Shown here one piece after another: positions 51,938-60,234 of a DNA stretch of 64,000 nt. The notes beneath the pieces are model-generated. The model worked only from the letters and a program-made list of their open reading frames with translations, made no database searches and was not told the origin of the DNA. Origin of the DNA: Lawsonibacter sp900766145 (GTDB lineage Bacteria; Bacillota; Clostridia; Oscillospirales; Oscillospiraceae); the NCBI RefSeq assembly GCF_030372275.1, contig NZ_JAUDDJ010000005.1. The stretch is one strand, 5' to 3'. The translations under genes were made by a program, and so were the position numbers. Positions within the stretch are counted from its first letter, which is position 1; each line of letters begins with the position of its first letter.

Positions 51938-51971
51938 AAAAATTCCCCGGCCCAGGCCGGGGAATTTTTTT
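51938..51971. terminator. Bidirectional terminator
   Basis: AATTCCCCGGCC and GGCCGGGGAATT pair around CA, with A-run left and T-run right. It serves glmM and dpaB. Confidence 0.92.
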
Positions 51972-51973
51972 GC

Positions 51974-52552
51974 CTAAACCACCCGCAGCAGAGGCTGGAG
52001 CTGCCGCCCTTCCAGGGCGGCCTGAGCGGCGTCGGCCACCAGGGAAAAATCGGCTACCAGGGAGGTAGGCTTCTTTTCCGGGTCATCTTGGCCGAAGGGG
52101 ACAAAGTAGATGTACTTGCGGCCCAGCAGGGCGCCCAGGTTTGGGGCGGAGGCGGTCAGACCGTCATTGGTAGAGGGGGCGATGAGCAGAGGCCGCTGGT
52201 TGCGCAGATGGGCCTTGGCGGCCATGGTGACAGTGGTGTCGGTAATGCCGCAGGCCAGCTTGCCCAGGGTGTTTCCGGTGCAGGGGGCGATGATCAGCAG
52301 ATCCAGCAGCTTTTTGGGGCCGATGGGCTCTGCCTCTCGGATGGAGGAAATGACCCGCCGGTCACAAATTCGCTCCATCTCCCGCATCAGCTCATGGGCG
52401 GGTCCAAAGCGGGTGTCGGTGGCGGCGGTACATTCGGATACAATAGGGATTACCGTGGAGAAACGGGCTTTCACCTGCTCCAGGGCCTCCATGGCTTTGG
52501 CGTGGGTACAGAAGGAGCCGCACACGGCAAAGCCAACCGTTTGGTCGATCAT
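51974..52552 (-). CDS. dpaB: Dipicolinate synthase subunit B
   Basis: 192 residues of the flavoprotein-like SpoVFB family: VGFAVCGSFCTHAKAMEALE, LLIIAPCTGNTLGKLACGI and IAPSTNDGLTASAPNLGALL. With DpaA it makes dipicolinic acid in the mother cell, which accumulates in the spore core with Ca. Its ATG overlaps the dpaA stop by ATGA. Confidence 0.95.
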   Translation of the reverse strand: MIDQTVGFAVCGSFCTHAKAMEALEQVKARFSTVIPIVSECTAATDTRFGPAHELMREMERICDRRVISSIREAEPIGPKKLLDLLIIAPCTGNTLGKLACGITDTTVTMAAKAHLRNQRPLLIAPSTNDGLTASAPNLGALLGRKYIYFVPFGQDDPEKKPTSLVADFSLVADAAQAALEGRQLQPLLRVV

Positions 52553-53442
52553 GTCACATCTTCCTTTCCTGGCTGCTCCAGCTCCTGGAGCATATGATAG
52601 ATGGTAGTTTGAAGAATGGCTGCCGCAGTGACGGGAGCCACCTTGCCCGGCAGGGAGAGGGCGTGAATGACCGGCAGACCCTGTGCCTGGGCGGCGGAGC
52701 GGTCCACGCCGCCCGGTTTGCTGGCCAGGTCTAAAATGAGGCAGCCGGCGGGCAGGGCTTGCAGCACCTCACGTCCCAGCACCAGGGCGGGGACGGTGTT
52801 GACTACCAGCTGGAAGGGGCAGGGGGTGCTGGTCAGTTGGGACAGCAGCACCCCTTGACAGCCCGCCGCCCTGGCCCAGGCCAAAGCCTCCCAGCGCCGG
52901 GCGGCCACCGTTACCTGGGCGCCCAGAGCGGCCAGACGCAGAGCGGTAGCCTGCCCGATCCGGCCAAAGCCTACCACCAGAACCTGAGCACCGTGGAGTG
53001 TAATGGGAAGCTCCTCCATTGCAACCTGGATAGCGCCTTCGGCGGTGGGGACCGCGTTGGCCACGGTCAGCTCCTCCCGGGCAAAGTAGTCCAGCAGGCG
53101 TACCCCGCACTCCTGCGCCAATGCCTTCAGGCCTGGATCTGCCATCCCAGCCAGTACCAGCTGGCCGGGCGCAAAGGCGTCAAACACCTGCCGCAGGGTG
53201 GGGTGAAACTGGGACAGGGGACTATGTAGCGCCGTCCCATTTGCCGCCGGCAGAGGCAGGATGACACAGTCCGCCTGAGAAAGGCCATCCGGAGGCTGGC
53301 GGGCACCGCCCGGTTCTTCCGCAGGCAGTCCCTCCTCCAGGGCCCAGGTGTGGATGGAATGTCCGTCCATGGCCAGCAGCCGGGCCAGCTCCACTTGCCG
53401 CCGGTCTCCGCCCAGCAGCCATATATTTTTTGTGCACGCCAT
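52549..53442 (-). CDS. dpaA: Dipicolinate synthase subunit A
   Basis: 297 residues. The N-terminal half begins with WLLGGDRRQVELARLLA, and a Rossmann motif VLVVGFGRIGQATA lies at about 154-168. VVNTVPALVLG and LILDLASKPGGVD are typical of SpoVFA. It dehydrogenates the dihydrodipicolinate-derived precursor with an NAD(P) cofactor. It is the first gene of the pair and strongly supports a spore-forming organism. Confidence 0.95.
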   Translation of the reverse strand: MACTKNIWLLGGDRRQVELARLLAMDGHSIHTWALEEGLPAEEPGGARQPPDGLSQADCVILPLPAANGTALHSPLSQFHPTLRQVFDAFAPGQLVLAGMADPGLKALAQECGVRLLDYFAREELTVANAVPTAEGAIQVAMEELPITLHGAQVLVVGFGRIGQATALRLAALGAQVTVAARRWEALAWARAAGCQGVLLSQLTSTPCPFQLVVNTVPALVLGREVLQALPAGCLILDLASKPGGVDRSAAQAQGLPVIHALSLPGKVAPVTAAAILQTTIYHMLQELEQPGKEDVT

Positions 53443-53471
53443 ATTTGATCTCCTCCCTCACCGTGCTGCTC

Positions 53472-53480
53472 CAGCTTATG
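53472..53480 (-). promoter_or_regulatory. Possible sigma-K-type -10 for dpaAB
   Basis: Minus-strand CATAAGCTG resembles the sigma-K -10 (CATANNNTA), with an AC-containing -35 about 16 bases further up, 30 bases before the gene. dpaAB is known to be expressed in the mother cell late in sporulation. Confidence 0.35.
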
Positions 53481-53616
53481 CGAGGGATGGGCGGCCGGTC
53501 ACAGGGGCGATTCCCGGCAGGCTTACCAAAAAAGGATGAAAAACACCTGTGCAAGGGAGGCTTGCGTGACAAATGGGTGAAAAAACGGTATGCTCTAAGA
53601 GAAAGGAGGGAGAGAT

Positions 53617-54273
53617 ATGAATATGTCCATTGACAAGAATATTCGCCATCTGCGCAAGCAGGCGGGCTGGACCCAGGAGGAGCTGGCCCAGAGGCTGTTT
53701 GTGACCCGGCAGACCGTCTCCCTGTGGGAGCTGGGCAGAGCCCGGCCTGACGTGGAGACCTTGGAGAAGATTGCCGACTGCTTTCAGGTGGAACTCTCCC
53801 AGGTGCTGTATGGGCCGGAGCACCGAGGCGATGGGCTGTCCCGCCGGCTGCTCATCTGGGGTGGGGCAAGCTTTGGGGTGGGTTTGATTGTAAACTTATT
53901 TTTTGTGCTGATGAACTGGGCTTTTTACAGGCCTGAAGCGTATCAAACGCCGATGATGGTTCCATTTTTGGGAAATCTCTACCTCTTTCTGGCCATGTAC
54001 GGAGTGCCTGTACTGGTTGTAGTTTCCGGAATTGCCCTGGGGTGTGTCCTACTCTCGGTGATCCGACCAAAACGGACCGTGTTGTGGGCGGCTGCGGGCC
54101 TGTTGGCGCTGATACTGCCGGTGGGGTATGTGGTAGCGCTTGCGATGAATATCCCTTATTGGGTGCTGATTGCCTGGGATTTGCAGCCTCGCCCATGGCT
54201 CTTTTTCCCGGCAGGATTTGTGATAGGGCTGGCAGGAGGCGCGGTGTGGAAGCGCATCTGCTCACAAAAGTAA
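53617..54273 (+). CDS. Cro/XRE-type regulator with C-terminal membrane helices
   Basis: 218 residues. The HTH at about 5-65 is canonical (IRHLRKQAGWTQEELAQRLFVTRQTVSLWE across the helices). The C-terminal half has four hydrophobic segments at about 78-98, 116-140, 150-172 and 187-212, so the protein should sit in the membrane with a cytoplasmic HTH. Such proteins are common in Firmicutes, but their signals are mostly unknown. ATG 53617 has GGAGGGAG upstream and a TATGCT -10 box before it. Confidence 0.9.
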   Translation: MNMSIDKNIRHLRKQAGWTQEELAQRLFVTRQTVSLWELGRARPDVETLEKIADCFQVELSQVLYGPEHRGDGLSRRLLIWGGASFGVGLIVNLFFVLMNWAFYRPEAYQTPMMVPFLGNLYLFLAMYGVPVLVVVSGIALGCVLLSVIRPKRTVLWAAAGLLALILPVGYVVALAMNIPYWVLIAWDLQPRPWLFFPAGFVIGLAGGAVWKRICSQK

Positions 54274-54283
54274 AATAGAAAAT

Positions 54284-54316
54284 AAAAAACGCCCCGCATC
54301 CAAATGGATGCGGGGC
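54284..54316 (-). terminator. Terminator after etfA
   Basis: GCCCCGCATCC (54291-54301) and GGATGCGGGGC (54306-54316) pair; the minus strand continues with GTTTTTT. It may also stop the convergent XRE-type transcript. Confidence 0.9.
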
Positions 54317-54333
54317 ATTTCAGTAAATCGCGA

Positions 54334-55473
54334 TTAGTGAGCAGCCTTAGCAGCCTTGATAGCCTCGATCAGCATGGGGGTAACCTTGAACAGGTCGCCG
54401 CAGATGCCGTAGTCAGCGATCTCAAAGATGGGGGCGTTCTCGTTCTTGTTCACAGCGATGATGCACTCGGAATCCTGCATGCCAGCCTTGTGCTGGATGG
54501 CGCCGGAAATGCCCAGAGCAACATAGATCTTGGGGTGAACGGTCTTGCCGGTCTGGCCAACCTGGTGGTCGGCAGACAGCCAGCCGGAGTCGATGGTGGC
54601 ACGGGAGCCGCCCACGACGCCGCCGAGAACCTCAGCCAGCTCCTCAGCCAGCTTGATGCCGCCCTCGACGTCCTTGGAGATACCACGGCCCACGGAGACG
54701 ACCACGTCAGCGCCGATCAGGTCGACCAGCTTCTTAGCGGCCTTAACAACCTCGATGACCTGGGTCTGCATGTCAGCCTCAGTCAGGGAGAAGTTGGGCT
54801 TAATGATCTCGCAGGCGTCAGCCTTGGCCTGATCGAAGGGAGCCTTCTTCATAACGCCGGGACGCACGGTAGCCATGGCGGGACGGAAACGGGGGCAGAT
54901 GATGGAGGCCATCAGGTGACCGCCGAAAGCAGGACGGGTCATCTTCAGGTCGCGGGACACGTCGTGCTTCTCACCCAGCACCATAGCGGTGTTCAGGCCG
55001 TCGATCTTCTCGGCGGGCAGAGTGGAGGCCTCACGCAGGAAGTCCTTGTAGATGCCCATATCCACGTCCAGGTGAGTACAGTCGGCGCACAGACCAGTGT
55101 GCAGACGAGCGGCGCAGCGGGGGCCCAGATCACGGCCGATGTTGGTGGCGCCGATCAGCATCATCTCAGGCTTGTACTCCTCGATCACGTCGCAGATGAC
55201 CTTGGTGTAGCCGTCGGTGGTGTAGTTCTCCAGCAGGGGGTGGTCGCAGACGTACACGCCGTCAGCACCGTAGCCGCCCAGCTCCTTGGCGATGCCCTCG
55301 ATGTTGTGGCCCAGCAGAATGCCGTACAGCTTGGTGCCCAGCTCGTCGGCCAGCTTGCGGCCCTCGGAAATCAGCTCAAAGGAGGTAGGCATCATGGTGC
55401 CCTGACGCTGCTCGCAGAATACCCACACGCCGCCGTTGAAGGCAGCGATATCAGCACTGTTGAAAGTAGACAT
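54334..55473 (-). CDS. etfA: Electron transfer flavoprotein alpha subunit
   Basis: 379 residues. The C-terminal FAD domain shows VVSVGRGISKDVEGGIKLAEEL, GSRATIDSGWLSADHQVGQTG, YVALGISGAIQHKAGM and AVNKNENAPIFEIADYG, all standard EtfA motifs. With EtfB it passes electrons to or from butyryl-CoA dehydrogenase. ATG 55473 (MSTFNSADIAAF) has AGGGAG upstream at 11 bases; a TTG nine bases earlier would lie too close to it. Last gene of the operon. Confidence 0.96.
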   Translation of the reverse strand: MSTFNSADIAAFNGGVWVFCEQRQGTMMPTSFELISEGRKLADELGTKLYGILLGHNIEGIAKELGGYGADGVYVCDHPLLENYTTDGYTKVICDVIEEYKPEMMLIGATNIGRDLGPRCAARLHTGLCADCTHLDVDMGIYKDFLREASTLPAEKIDGLNTAMVLGEKHDVSRDLKMTRPAFGGHLMASIICPRFRPAMATVRPGVMKKAPFDQAKADACEIIKPNFSLTEADMQTQVIEVVKAAKKLVDLIGADVVVSVGRGISKDVEGGIKLAEELAEVLGGVVGGSRATIDSGWLSADHQVGQTGKTVHPKIYVALGISGAIQHKAGMQDSECIIAVNKNENAPIFEIADYGICGDLFKVTPMLIEAIKAAKAAH

Positions 55474-55494
55474 ATTCTTCAATTCTCCCTTCTA

Positions 55495-56295
55495 TCAGAT
55501 CAAATGCTTGCCAGCCAGGATGCCGGCCAGCTTCTCACAGGTCGCCTTGTCGGCGCCCTCCAGCATCATGCCGGCGCCCTTCTGAGGAGGAGTGAAGGAG
55601 GTCAGGATGTTGGTGGGAGAACCCTTCAGGCCGATGGTAGCGGGATCGATCAGGGGATCGTCCTTCAGAGCGTTGTAGTCCAGAACCTCGTAGGGCTTCT
55701 CATAGCACTCGAAGATGCCGCCTACGCTCATGTAACGGGGCTCATTGAGCTCCTTGATGCAGGTGATCAGGCAGGGGGTGTTGACCTTGATGGTCATGTA
55801 GCCGTCCTCCAGCATACGCTTGATGGTGAGGGTCTTGCCCTCCTTGGTGATCTCAGCAGCGTAGGAAACCTGGGGGATGTTCAGCTTCTCAGCGATCTGG
55901 GGACCGACCTGAGCGGTGTCGCCGTCGATAGCCTGACGGCCGCAGAACACCACGTCGTCCTCGTCCAGACCGATCTTGTTGATGGCAGCAGCCAGGATCT
56001 GAGAGGTAGCATAAGTATCGGAACCGCCGAACTCACGGCCGGAAACCAGAACAGCGCGATCCACGCCGCGGGCCATAACCTCACGCAGCATGCCCTCGGC
56101 AGGAGGAGGACCCATGGAGACGACAACGACCTCGGCGCCGGTCTGCTCCTTCAGGACCAGAGCGGCCTCGACGGCGTTCAGGTCGTCGGGGTTGGTGATG
56201 GTCGCCATGGAGGCGCGGTTCAGAGTACCATCGGGATTCACGGCCACCTTACCGGAGGTATCGGGGACCTGCTTAACACAAACAATGATTTTCAT
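55495..56295 (-). CDS. etfB: Electron transfer flavoprotein beta subunit
   Basis: 266 residues from ATG 56295 (MKIIVCVKQVPDTSGKVAVN). This start gives nine bases from GGAGG; the ATG at 56301 would be only three bases from it. VVVVSMGPPPAEGMLREVMARG and FCGRQAIDGDTAQVGPQIAE are EtfB hallmarks. In butyrate formers EtfAB with Bcd bifurcates electrons from NADH to crotonyl-CoA and ferredoxin. Whether this pair does so cannot be told from sequence alone. Confidence 0.96.
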   Translation of the reverse strand: MKIIVCVKQVPDTSGKVAVNPDGTLNRASMATITNPDDLNAVEAALVLKEQTGAEVVVVSMGPPPAEGMLREVMARGVDRAVLVSGREFGGSDTYATSQILAAAINKIGLDEDDVVFCGRQAIDGDTAQVGPQIAEKLNIPQVSYAAEITKEGKTLTIKRMLEDGYMTIKVNTPCLITCIKELNEPRYMSVGGIFECYEKPYEVLDYNALKDDPLIDPATIGLKGSPTNILTSFTPPQKGAGMMLEGADKATCEKLAGILAGKHLI

Positions 56296-56313
56296 TTCCA
56301 TCTGCCTCCTATC

Positions 56314-57456
56314 TTATTTCACACCCATCGCACGGGAAATGACCATGCGCTGGACCTCGGAAGTACCCTCATAGATCTCGGTGATCTTGGCGTCACGCAT
56401 CATGCGCTCCACGGGATACTCACGGGTGTAGCCGTAACCACCGAACAGCTGAACAGCGCGGCGGGTCACATCGGAAGCGGCCTCGGCGGCAAACAGCTTG
56501 GCCATAGCGGCGTCCACAGAGTAGGGCTCGTGGTTCTCCTTCTTGCAAGCAGCGGCGTACACCAGGTACTGAGCGGCCTGCATACGGGTGTGCATGTCGG
56601 CCAGCTGGAACTGGGTGTTCTGGAACTGAGACAGACGTCTCTTGAACTGGATACGCTCCTGGGTGTACTTGACGGCCTCGTCAATGGCGCCCTCGCCCAG
56701 ACCCAGAGCCTGAGCAGCGATGCCGATACGGCCGCCGTCCAGGGTCTGCATGGCGATCTTGAAGCCCTGGCCTTCCTTGCCCAGCAGGTTCTCCTTGGGA
56801 ACGATGCAGTCCTCGAAGATCAGGTCGCAGGTGGAAGAGCCGCGGATACCCATCTTCTTCTCCTTCTTACCAACGGAGAAGCCGGGGAAGGAGCTCTCCA
56901 CGATGAAAGCGGAGATGCCGTGGTTGCCGGCCTTGGGGTCGGTCATGGCAAAGACAACGATGGTGCTGGCCACAGTGCCGTTGGTGATGAAGCACTTGGA
57001 GCCGTTGAGCACATAGTGGTCACCCTCCAGAACAGCGGTGGTCTGCTGGCCGGAAGCGTCGGTGCCGGCGTTGGGCTCGGTCAGGCCGAAAGCGCCGATC
57101 TTCTTGCCGCTGAGCAGGTCGGGCAGATACTTCATCTTCTGCTCCTCGGTGCCGTGCTCATAGATGGGGGCGCAGCACAGAGAGGTGTGGGCGGAGACGA
57201 TAACACCAGTGGTGCCGCAGACCTTGGACAGCTCCTCCACGCACATGGCGTAGGATAGCACATCGCCGCCGGCGCCGCCGTACTTCTTGGGGAAGTAGAT
57301 GCCCATCATGCCCAGCTTGCCCATCTTCTCGACGGTCTCCATGGGGAAGCGCTCTTCCTCATCCAGCTCCTCGGCTAGGGGCTTGACCTCGTTCTCCGCA
57401 AACTCACGGTACATCTTGCGGACCATCTCTTGCTCTCTAGTCAGATGAAAATCCAT
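56314..57456 (-). CDS. bcd: Butyryl-CoA dehydrogenase (acyl-CoA dehydrogenase)
   Basis: 380 residues, short-chain acyl-CoA dehydrogenase length. FGLTEPNAGTDASGQQT and FITNGTVASTIVVFAMTD are FAD/substrate motifs. The C-terminal YGYTREYPVERMMRDAKITEIYEGTSEVQ holds the catalytic Glu (in the first YEGTSEVQ stretch). Its place between hbd and etfB supports reduction of crotonyl-CoA to butyryl-CoA. Confidence 0.95.
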   Translation of the reverse strand: MDFHLTREQEMVRKMYREFAENEVKPLAEELDEEERFPMETVEKMGKLGMMGIYFPKKYGGAGGDVLSYAMCVEELSKVCGTTGVIVSAHTSLCCAPIYEHGTEEQKMKYLPDLLSGKKIGAFGLTEPNAGTDASGQQTTAVLEGDHYVLNGSKCFITNGTVASTIVVFAMTDPKAGNHGISAFIVESSFPGFSVGKKEKKMGIRGSSTCDLIFEDCIVPKENLLGKEGQGFKIAMQTLDGGRIGIAAQALGLGEGAIDEAVKYTQERIQFKRRLSQFQNTQFQLADMHTRMQAAQYLVYAAACKKENHEPYSVDAAMAKLFAAEAASDVTRRAVQLFGGYGYTREYPVERMMRDAKITEIYEGTSEVQRMVISRAMGVK

Positions 57457-57479
57457 TTTCCAGTCCTCCTAAAACTTTT

Positions 57480-58316
57480 TTACTTGGAATAATCGTAGAA
57501 GCCCTTGCCGGATTTGACGCCCAGCAGACCACCGCGGACCATCTTCTTCAGCAGCAGGGCAGGACGATACTTAGAATCGCCTGTCTCGTCGTACAGGGTG
57601 TTCATGATGGCCAGGCAGATATCCAGGCCGATGAAGTCGCCCAGGGCCAGAGGACCCATGGGGTGGTTGGCGCCCAGACGCATAGCCTTGTCGATGTCCT
57701 CGACGGAGGCGGTGCCGGACTCAACCAGGCCGATGGCGTCGTTGATCATGGGGATGAGCAGCTTGTTGACCACGAAGCCGGGGCCTTCCGCTACCTCAAC
57801 GGGCTCCTTGCCGATGTCCTGAGCCAGCTTGTACACGAAATCGAAGGTCTCCTGGGGAGTGTTCACGCCGCGGATGACCTCGATGAGCTTCATGCTGGGC
57901 ACGGGGTTGAAGAAGTGCATACCGATGAGGGGGTGCTTGAGACCATTGCCCATCTCAGTGATGGACAAAGAGGAGGTGTTGGAAGCAAAGACGGTCTCGG
58001 GCTTGCACAGCTCGTCCAGACGATGGAACAGCTCCTTCTTGGGACCCATCTCCTCGGCGATGCACTCGATGACCAGATCAGCATCAGCGGCGGCAGACTC
58101 TTCCTCGACCAGCACGTTGGCCATGAGGGCGTCCTTGGTGCCCTGAGACATTTTGCCTCTGGCGACCCGCTTTTGCAGAGAAGCGTCCAGCTGCTCCTTG
58201 TGGCGCTGGGCGGAGGCGATGCTGCTGGCGTACATCAGGGCAGTGTGCCCGTTCGCGGCAAAGACCTGGGCGATACCACGACCCATGGTGCCGGCGCCGA
58301 AAATTGCAACCTTCAT
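57480..58316 (-). CDS. hbd: 3-hydroxybutyryl-CoA dehydrogenase
   Basis: 278 residues. GAGTMGRGIAQVFAANGH is the NAD Rossmann loop (about 7-24), SNTSSLSITEMG and HFFNPVPSMKLIEVIRG contain the catalytic Ser and His, and LGANHPMGPLALGDFIGLD the C-terminal domain. It reduces acetoacetyl-CoA to 3-hydroxybutyryl-CoA. It is the first gene of the operon; thiolase and crotonase genes are not in the window. Confidence 0.96.
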   Translation of the reverse strand: MKVAIFGAGTMGRGIAQVFAANGHTALMYASSIASAQRHKEQLDASLQKRVARGKMSQGTKDALMANVLVEEESAAADADLVIECIAEEMGPKKELFHRLDELCKPETVFASNTSSLSITEMGNGLKHPLIGMHFFNPVPSMKLIEVIRGVNTPQETFDFVYKLAQDIGKEPVEVAEGPGFVVNKLLIPMINDAIGLVESGTASVEDIDKAMRLGANHPMGPLALGDFIGLDICLAIMNTLYDETGDSKYRPALLLKKMVRGGLLGVKSGKGFYDYSK

Positions 58317-58385
58317 TGTGTTTCCTCCTAAAAAGTTGATGTAAAACAGCCAAATCTAGAACGATTTGACGGGTTCCAAACAGTT

Positions 58386-58403
58386 TTGTTAGAAAATTAA
58401 CAA
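58386..58403. promoter_or_regulatory. Rex-type operator in the hbd leader
   Basis: TTGTTAGAAAATTAACAA differs by one base from the Rex consensus TTGTTAANNNNTTAACAA. It lies 70 bases upstream of hbd, where redox control of butyrate genes by Rex (NADH/NAD ratio) is expected. Confidence 0.8.
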
Positions 58404-58413
58404 GCCAAGACCA

Positions 58414-58450
58414 GAAAAAGCGCAACACAGGGAAAAAACCTGTTGTTGCG
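58414..58450 (-). terminator. Terminator-like hairpin in the hbd leader
   Basis: On the minus strand CGCAACAACAGG pairs with CCTGTGTTGCG with one bulged base around a seven-base loop, followed by CTTTTTC. It lies between the promoter at 58489-58517 and hbd, so it may act as an attenuator or be the end of a short leader RNA. Confidence 0.6.
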
Positions 58451-58488
58451 GAGGCCGGAAAAGGCATAACTGTTTATGTACCTTACAA

Positions 58489-58517
58489 ATTATATCGTTT
58501 TTTCACAGCGGAAGCAA
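58489..58517 (-). promoter_or_regulatory. Promoter of the hbd-bcd-etfBA operon
   Basis: Minus-strand TTGCTT (58517-58512), a 17-base spacer and TATAAT (58494-58489). The leader to hbd is about 165 bases. The remaining intergenic part (58518-58680) shows nothing recognisable. Confidence 0.75.
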
Positions 58518-58680
58518 GGGGGAAGCTGCCTGGCAAAATACACAGTTTTTAACCATGATTCTTGATAAATATGTTAAAATCACAGAGGCCTCACATGAAC
58601 ATCGGAAAGGATGGGAAATGGGATGAAAAAATGGAATTTTTTAATGGAAAAGATGGAATAGATGGCGGGATTTGGACCGT

Positions 58681-58718
58681 AAAAACAGACGCGGCGGAAC
58701 TGGGTTCCGCCGCGTCTG
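58681..58718 (-). terminator. Terminator after the M56 gene cluster
   Basis: CAGACGCGGCGGAAC and GTTCCGCCGCGTCTG pair around TGG; the minus strand continues with TTTTT. Confidence 0.92.
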
Positions 58719-58749
58719 AACGAGAAAAACAAGGTAATAACAGTGGGGG

Positions 58750-60219
58750 TTAATCCTGGGTTTGCTGGGCGGCTTGGTGAATGATGTTGTACACCAAGGT
58801 GTCCTCGTCGTAGGAGGCGGGCTCACCCAGTACGGATACAAAGGAGCCGTCTGTATCCCGAAGCAGGACCAGATACTGCGTGTCAGATCCTATCCACTGC
58901 CCGGAATGGTATTGATAGGTCTCCACCGCATAGGCCGACCCAAACCCTTGCTCCAGACCACAAGAGCCGGCATAGCTAACCGGGCCAAGTCGCACGTCCC
59001 CTTCCTGAGGAGCATCCGGCTGATCCACAGCGAAGTAATAGGTCTGTCCTTGGTATTTCTGGCTGTAATATTGGTGGGCCAGGGTGTAGAAATCCTGGGA
59101 GTCAATCCCGGAGAGCAGCGTGACTACGTTCTCGATCTGTTCCGAGACCTCCTCCAGAGAACCCATGGCAAAATCATAGCACCCGATGGTGTTCTCCTCC
59201 TCGTCGTAGATGAGGCAGGCGGAAAACCAGAGCGTGTCGTCCGTGTCTGCACGGGCCAGTACCGTGTAGGCAGTCTGGGTATCTTTCAGCTTCAGGGATG
59301 CCAGTTGTGTTTCTGTAAGGGATTGGATGGACCAAAGAGCAGAGGTGTTGTTGGCATTCAATGGGTTGTTGTCCTTGCGGGTGAATGCCTCCAGCCAGTT
59401 CCGGACCTGCCAGGCTACGGGAATGGGCAACTCTTCCTCCGGCATGAGGAAGAAAATCTCATTGTGGTCGGGGGTCCACTGGGGACCGTCCCCGTTGATG
59501 ACCGCGTTGTCGGTCTGCACAAAGACATCCACGCCGCCGGGGGCCATGAGGGCCTTGTGCTCCTGCCAGTAGGCCTGGTAGTCGCTCCGGGCCTGGGAGT
59601 CCTCCTGGCGTACATCCCCCTCTACCGGCCAGACCCAGGTGAAGTCGGTGCCGTCATAGCGGATGAGGCCCGCTTCCCCATAGGTAAGTCCCAGGTGAAT
59701 GCTGTTGGCCACATAGAGCAGAAATTCTTCTCCATCTTTATGGAAGGTGGTGACGTGGGGCTGGCCGCCAGTACTGAGCGTGGTAAAGACGGGGGTGGTC
59801 AGCTGACCGGTTCGTTGGTCCTGTACGCCTATGGCGAGCAGAGATTCGGAACGGTCGGTGTAGACGGCAACGGCTCCCAGAGCATAATTCCCATAGTCAC
59901 CGGGTGTGAGGGCTAAGAGTTCGGCGGAGACAGATTGTTCTGGGTCAGGCAGCAGCGTGCGGGCAACCTGAGCCAGATCTTCCCGCAGGGCCATCTGGTC
60001 CACCCGGCCGGAGGACACGTTGGAGACAAACTCGGTCCCCACCTGGCAGGACACCAGGGAACCACATAAAACAATGATCAGAGCAGTCACGGCCAGCACC
60101 GGCATGGGCGGGCGTTTCTTTTTCCACTGGAAGATGTTACGGATGCGGTCCTCTGTCTCCCGAGCTGAGCCGGACAGCCGGGTAGTTAGTGGAGAACAAG
60201 GCATACGGGGCTTTTCCAT
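58750..60219 (-). CDS. Single-pass extracytoplasmic protein with BlaR1-type juxtamembrane motif, third paralogue
   Basis: 489 residues starting MEKPRMPCSPLTTRLSGSAR. A basic cytoplasmic N-terminus (PLTTRLSGSARETEDRIRNI, then WKKKRPP) is followed by one helix at about 38-56 ending LVSCQ, which could also serve as a lipobox. The outer part is unlike that of the other two copies and is of unknown fold; it ends with a YLVLLRDTDGSFVSVLGEP segment like the C-terminus of some M56-type sensors. ATG 60219 is preceded by AGGAGG eight bases upstream; a TTG at 60225 is too close to it. It lies 15 bases after the second copy. Confidence 0.75.
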   Translation of the reverse strand: MEKPRMPCSPLTTRLSGSARETEDRIRNIFQWKKKRPPMPVLAVTALIIVLCGSLVSCQVGTEFVSNVSSGRVDQMALREDLAQVARTLLPDPEQSVSAELLALTPGDYGNYALGAVAVYTDRSESLLAIGVQDQRTGQLTTPVFTTLSTGGQPHVTTFHKDGEEFLLYVANSIHLGLTYGEAGLIRYDGTDFTWVWPVEGDVRQEDSQARSDYQAYWQEHKALMAPGGVDVFVQTDNAVINGDGPQWTPDHNEIFFLMPEEELPIPVAWQVRNWLEAFTRKDNNPLNANNTSALWSIQSLTETQLASLKLKDTQTAYTVLARADTDDTLWFSACLIYDEEENTIGCYDFAMGSLEEVSEQIENVVTLLSGIDSQDFYTLAHQYYSQKYQGQTYYFAVDQPDAPQEGDVRLGPVSYAGSCGLEQGFGSAYAVETYQYHSGQWIGSDTQYLVLLRDTDGSFVSVLGEPASYDEDTLVYNIIHQAAQQTQD

Positions 60220-60234
60220 AAACAAAACCTCCTG

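Noticed and set aside
54304..57258. Open plus-strand frame of 984 codons opposite etfA, etfB and bcd
   Set aside because: It is antisense to three certain genes with strong codon bias, has Gly/Leu/Val/His-rich low-complexity translation and no ribosome site. It is a by-product of GC-rich third positions.
58562..58753. Small plus-strand open frame between hbd and the sensor genes
   Set aside because: It runs through a strong minus-strand terminator, lacks a good promoter and has a simple repetitive composition.
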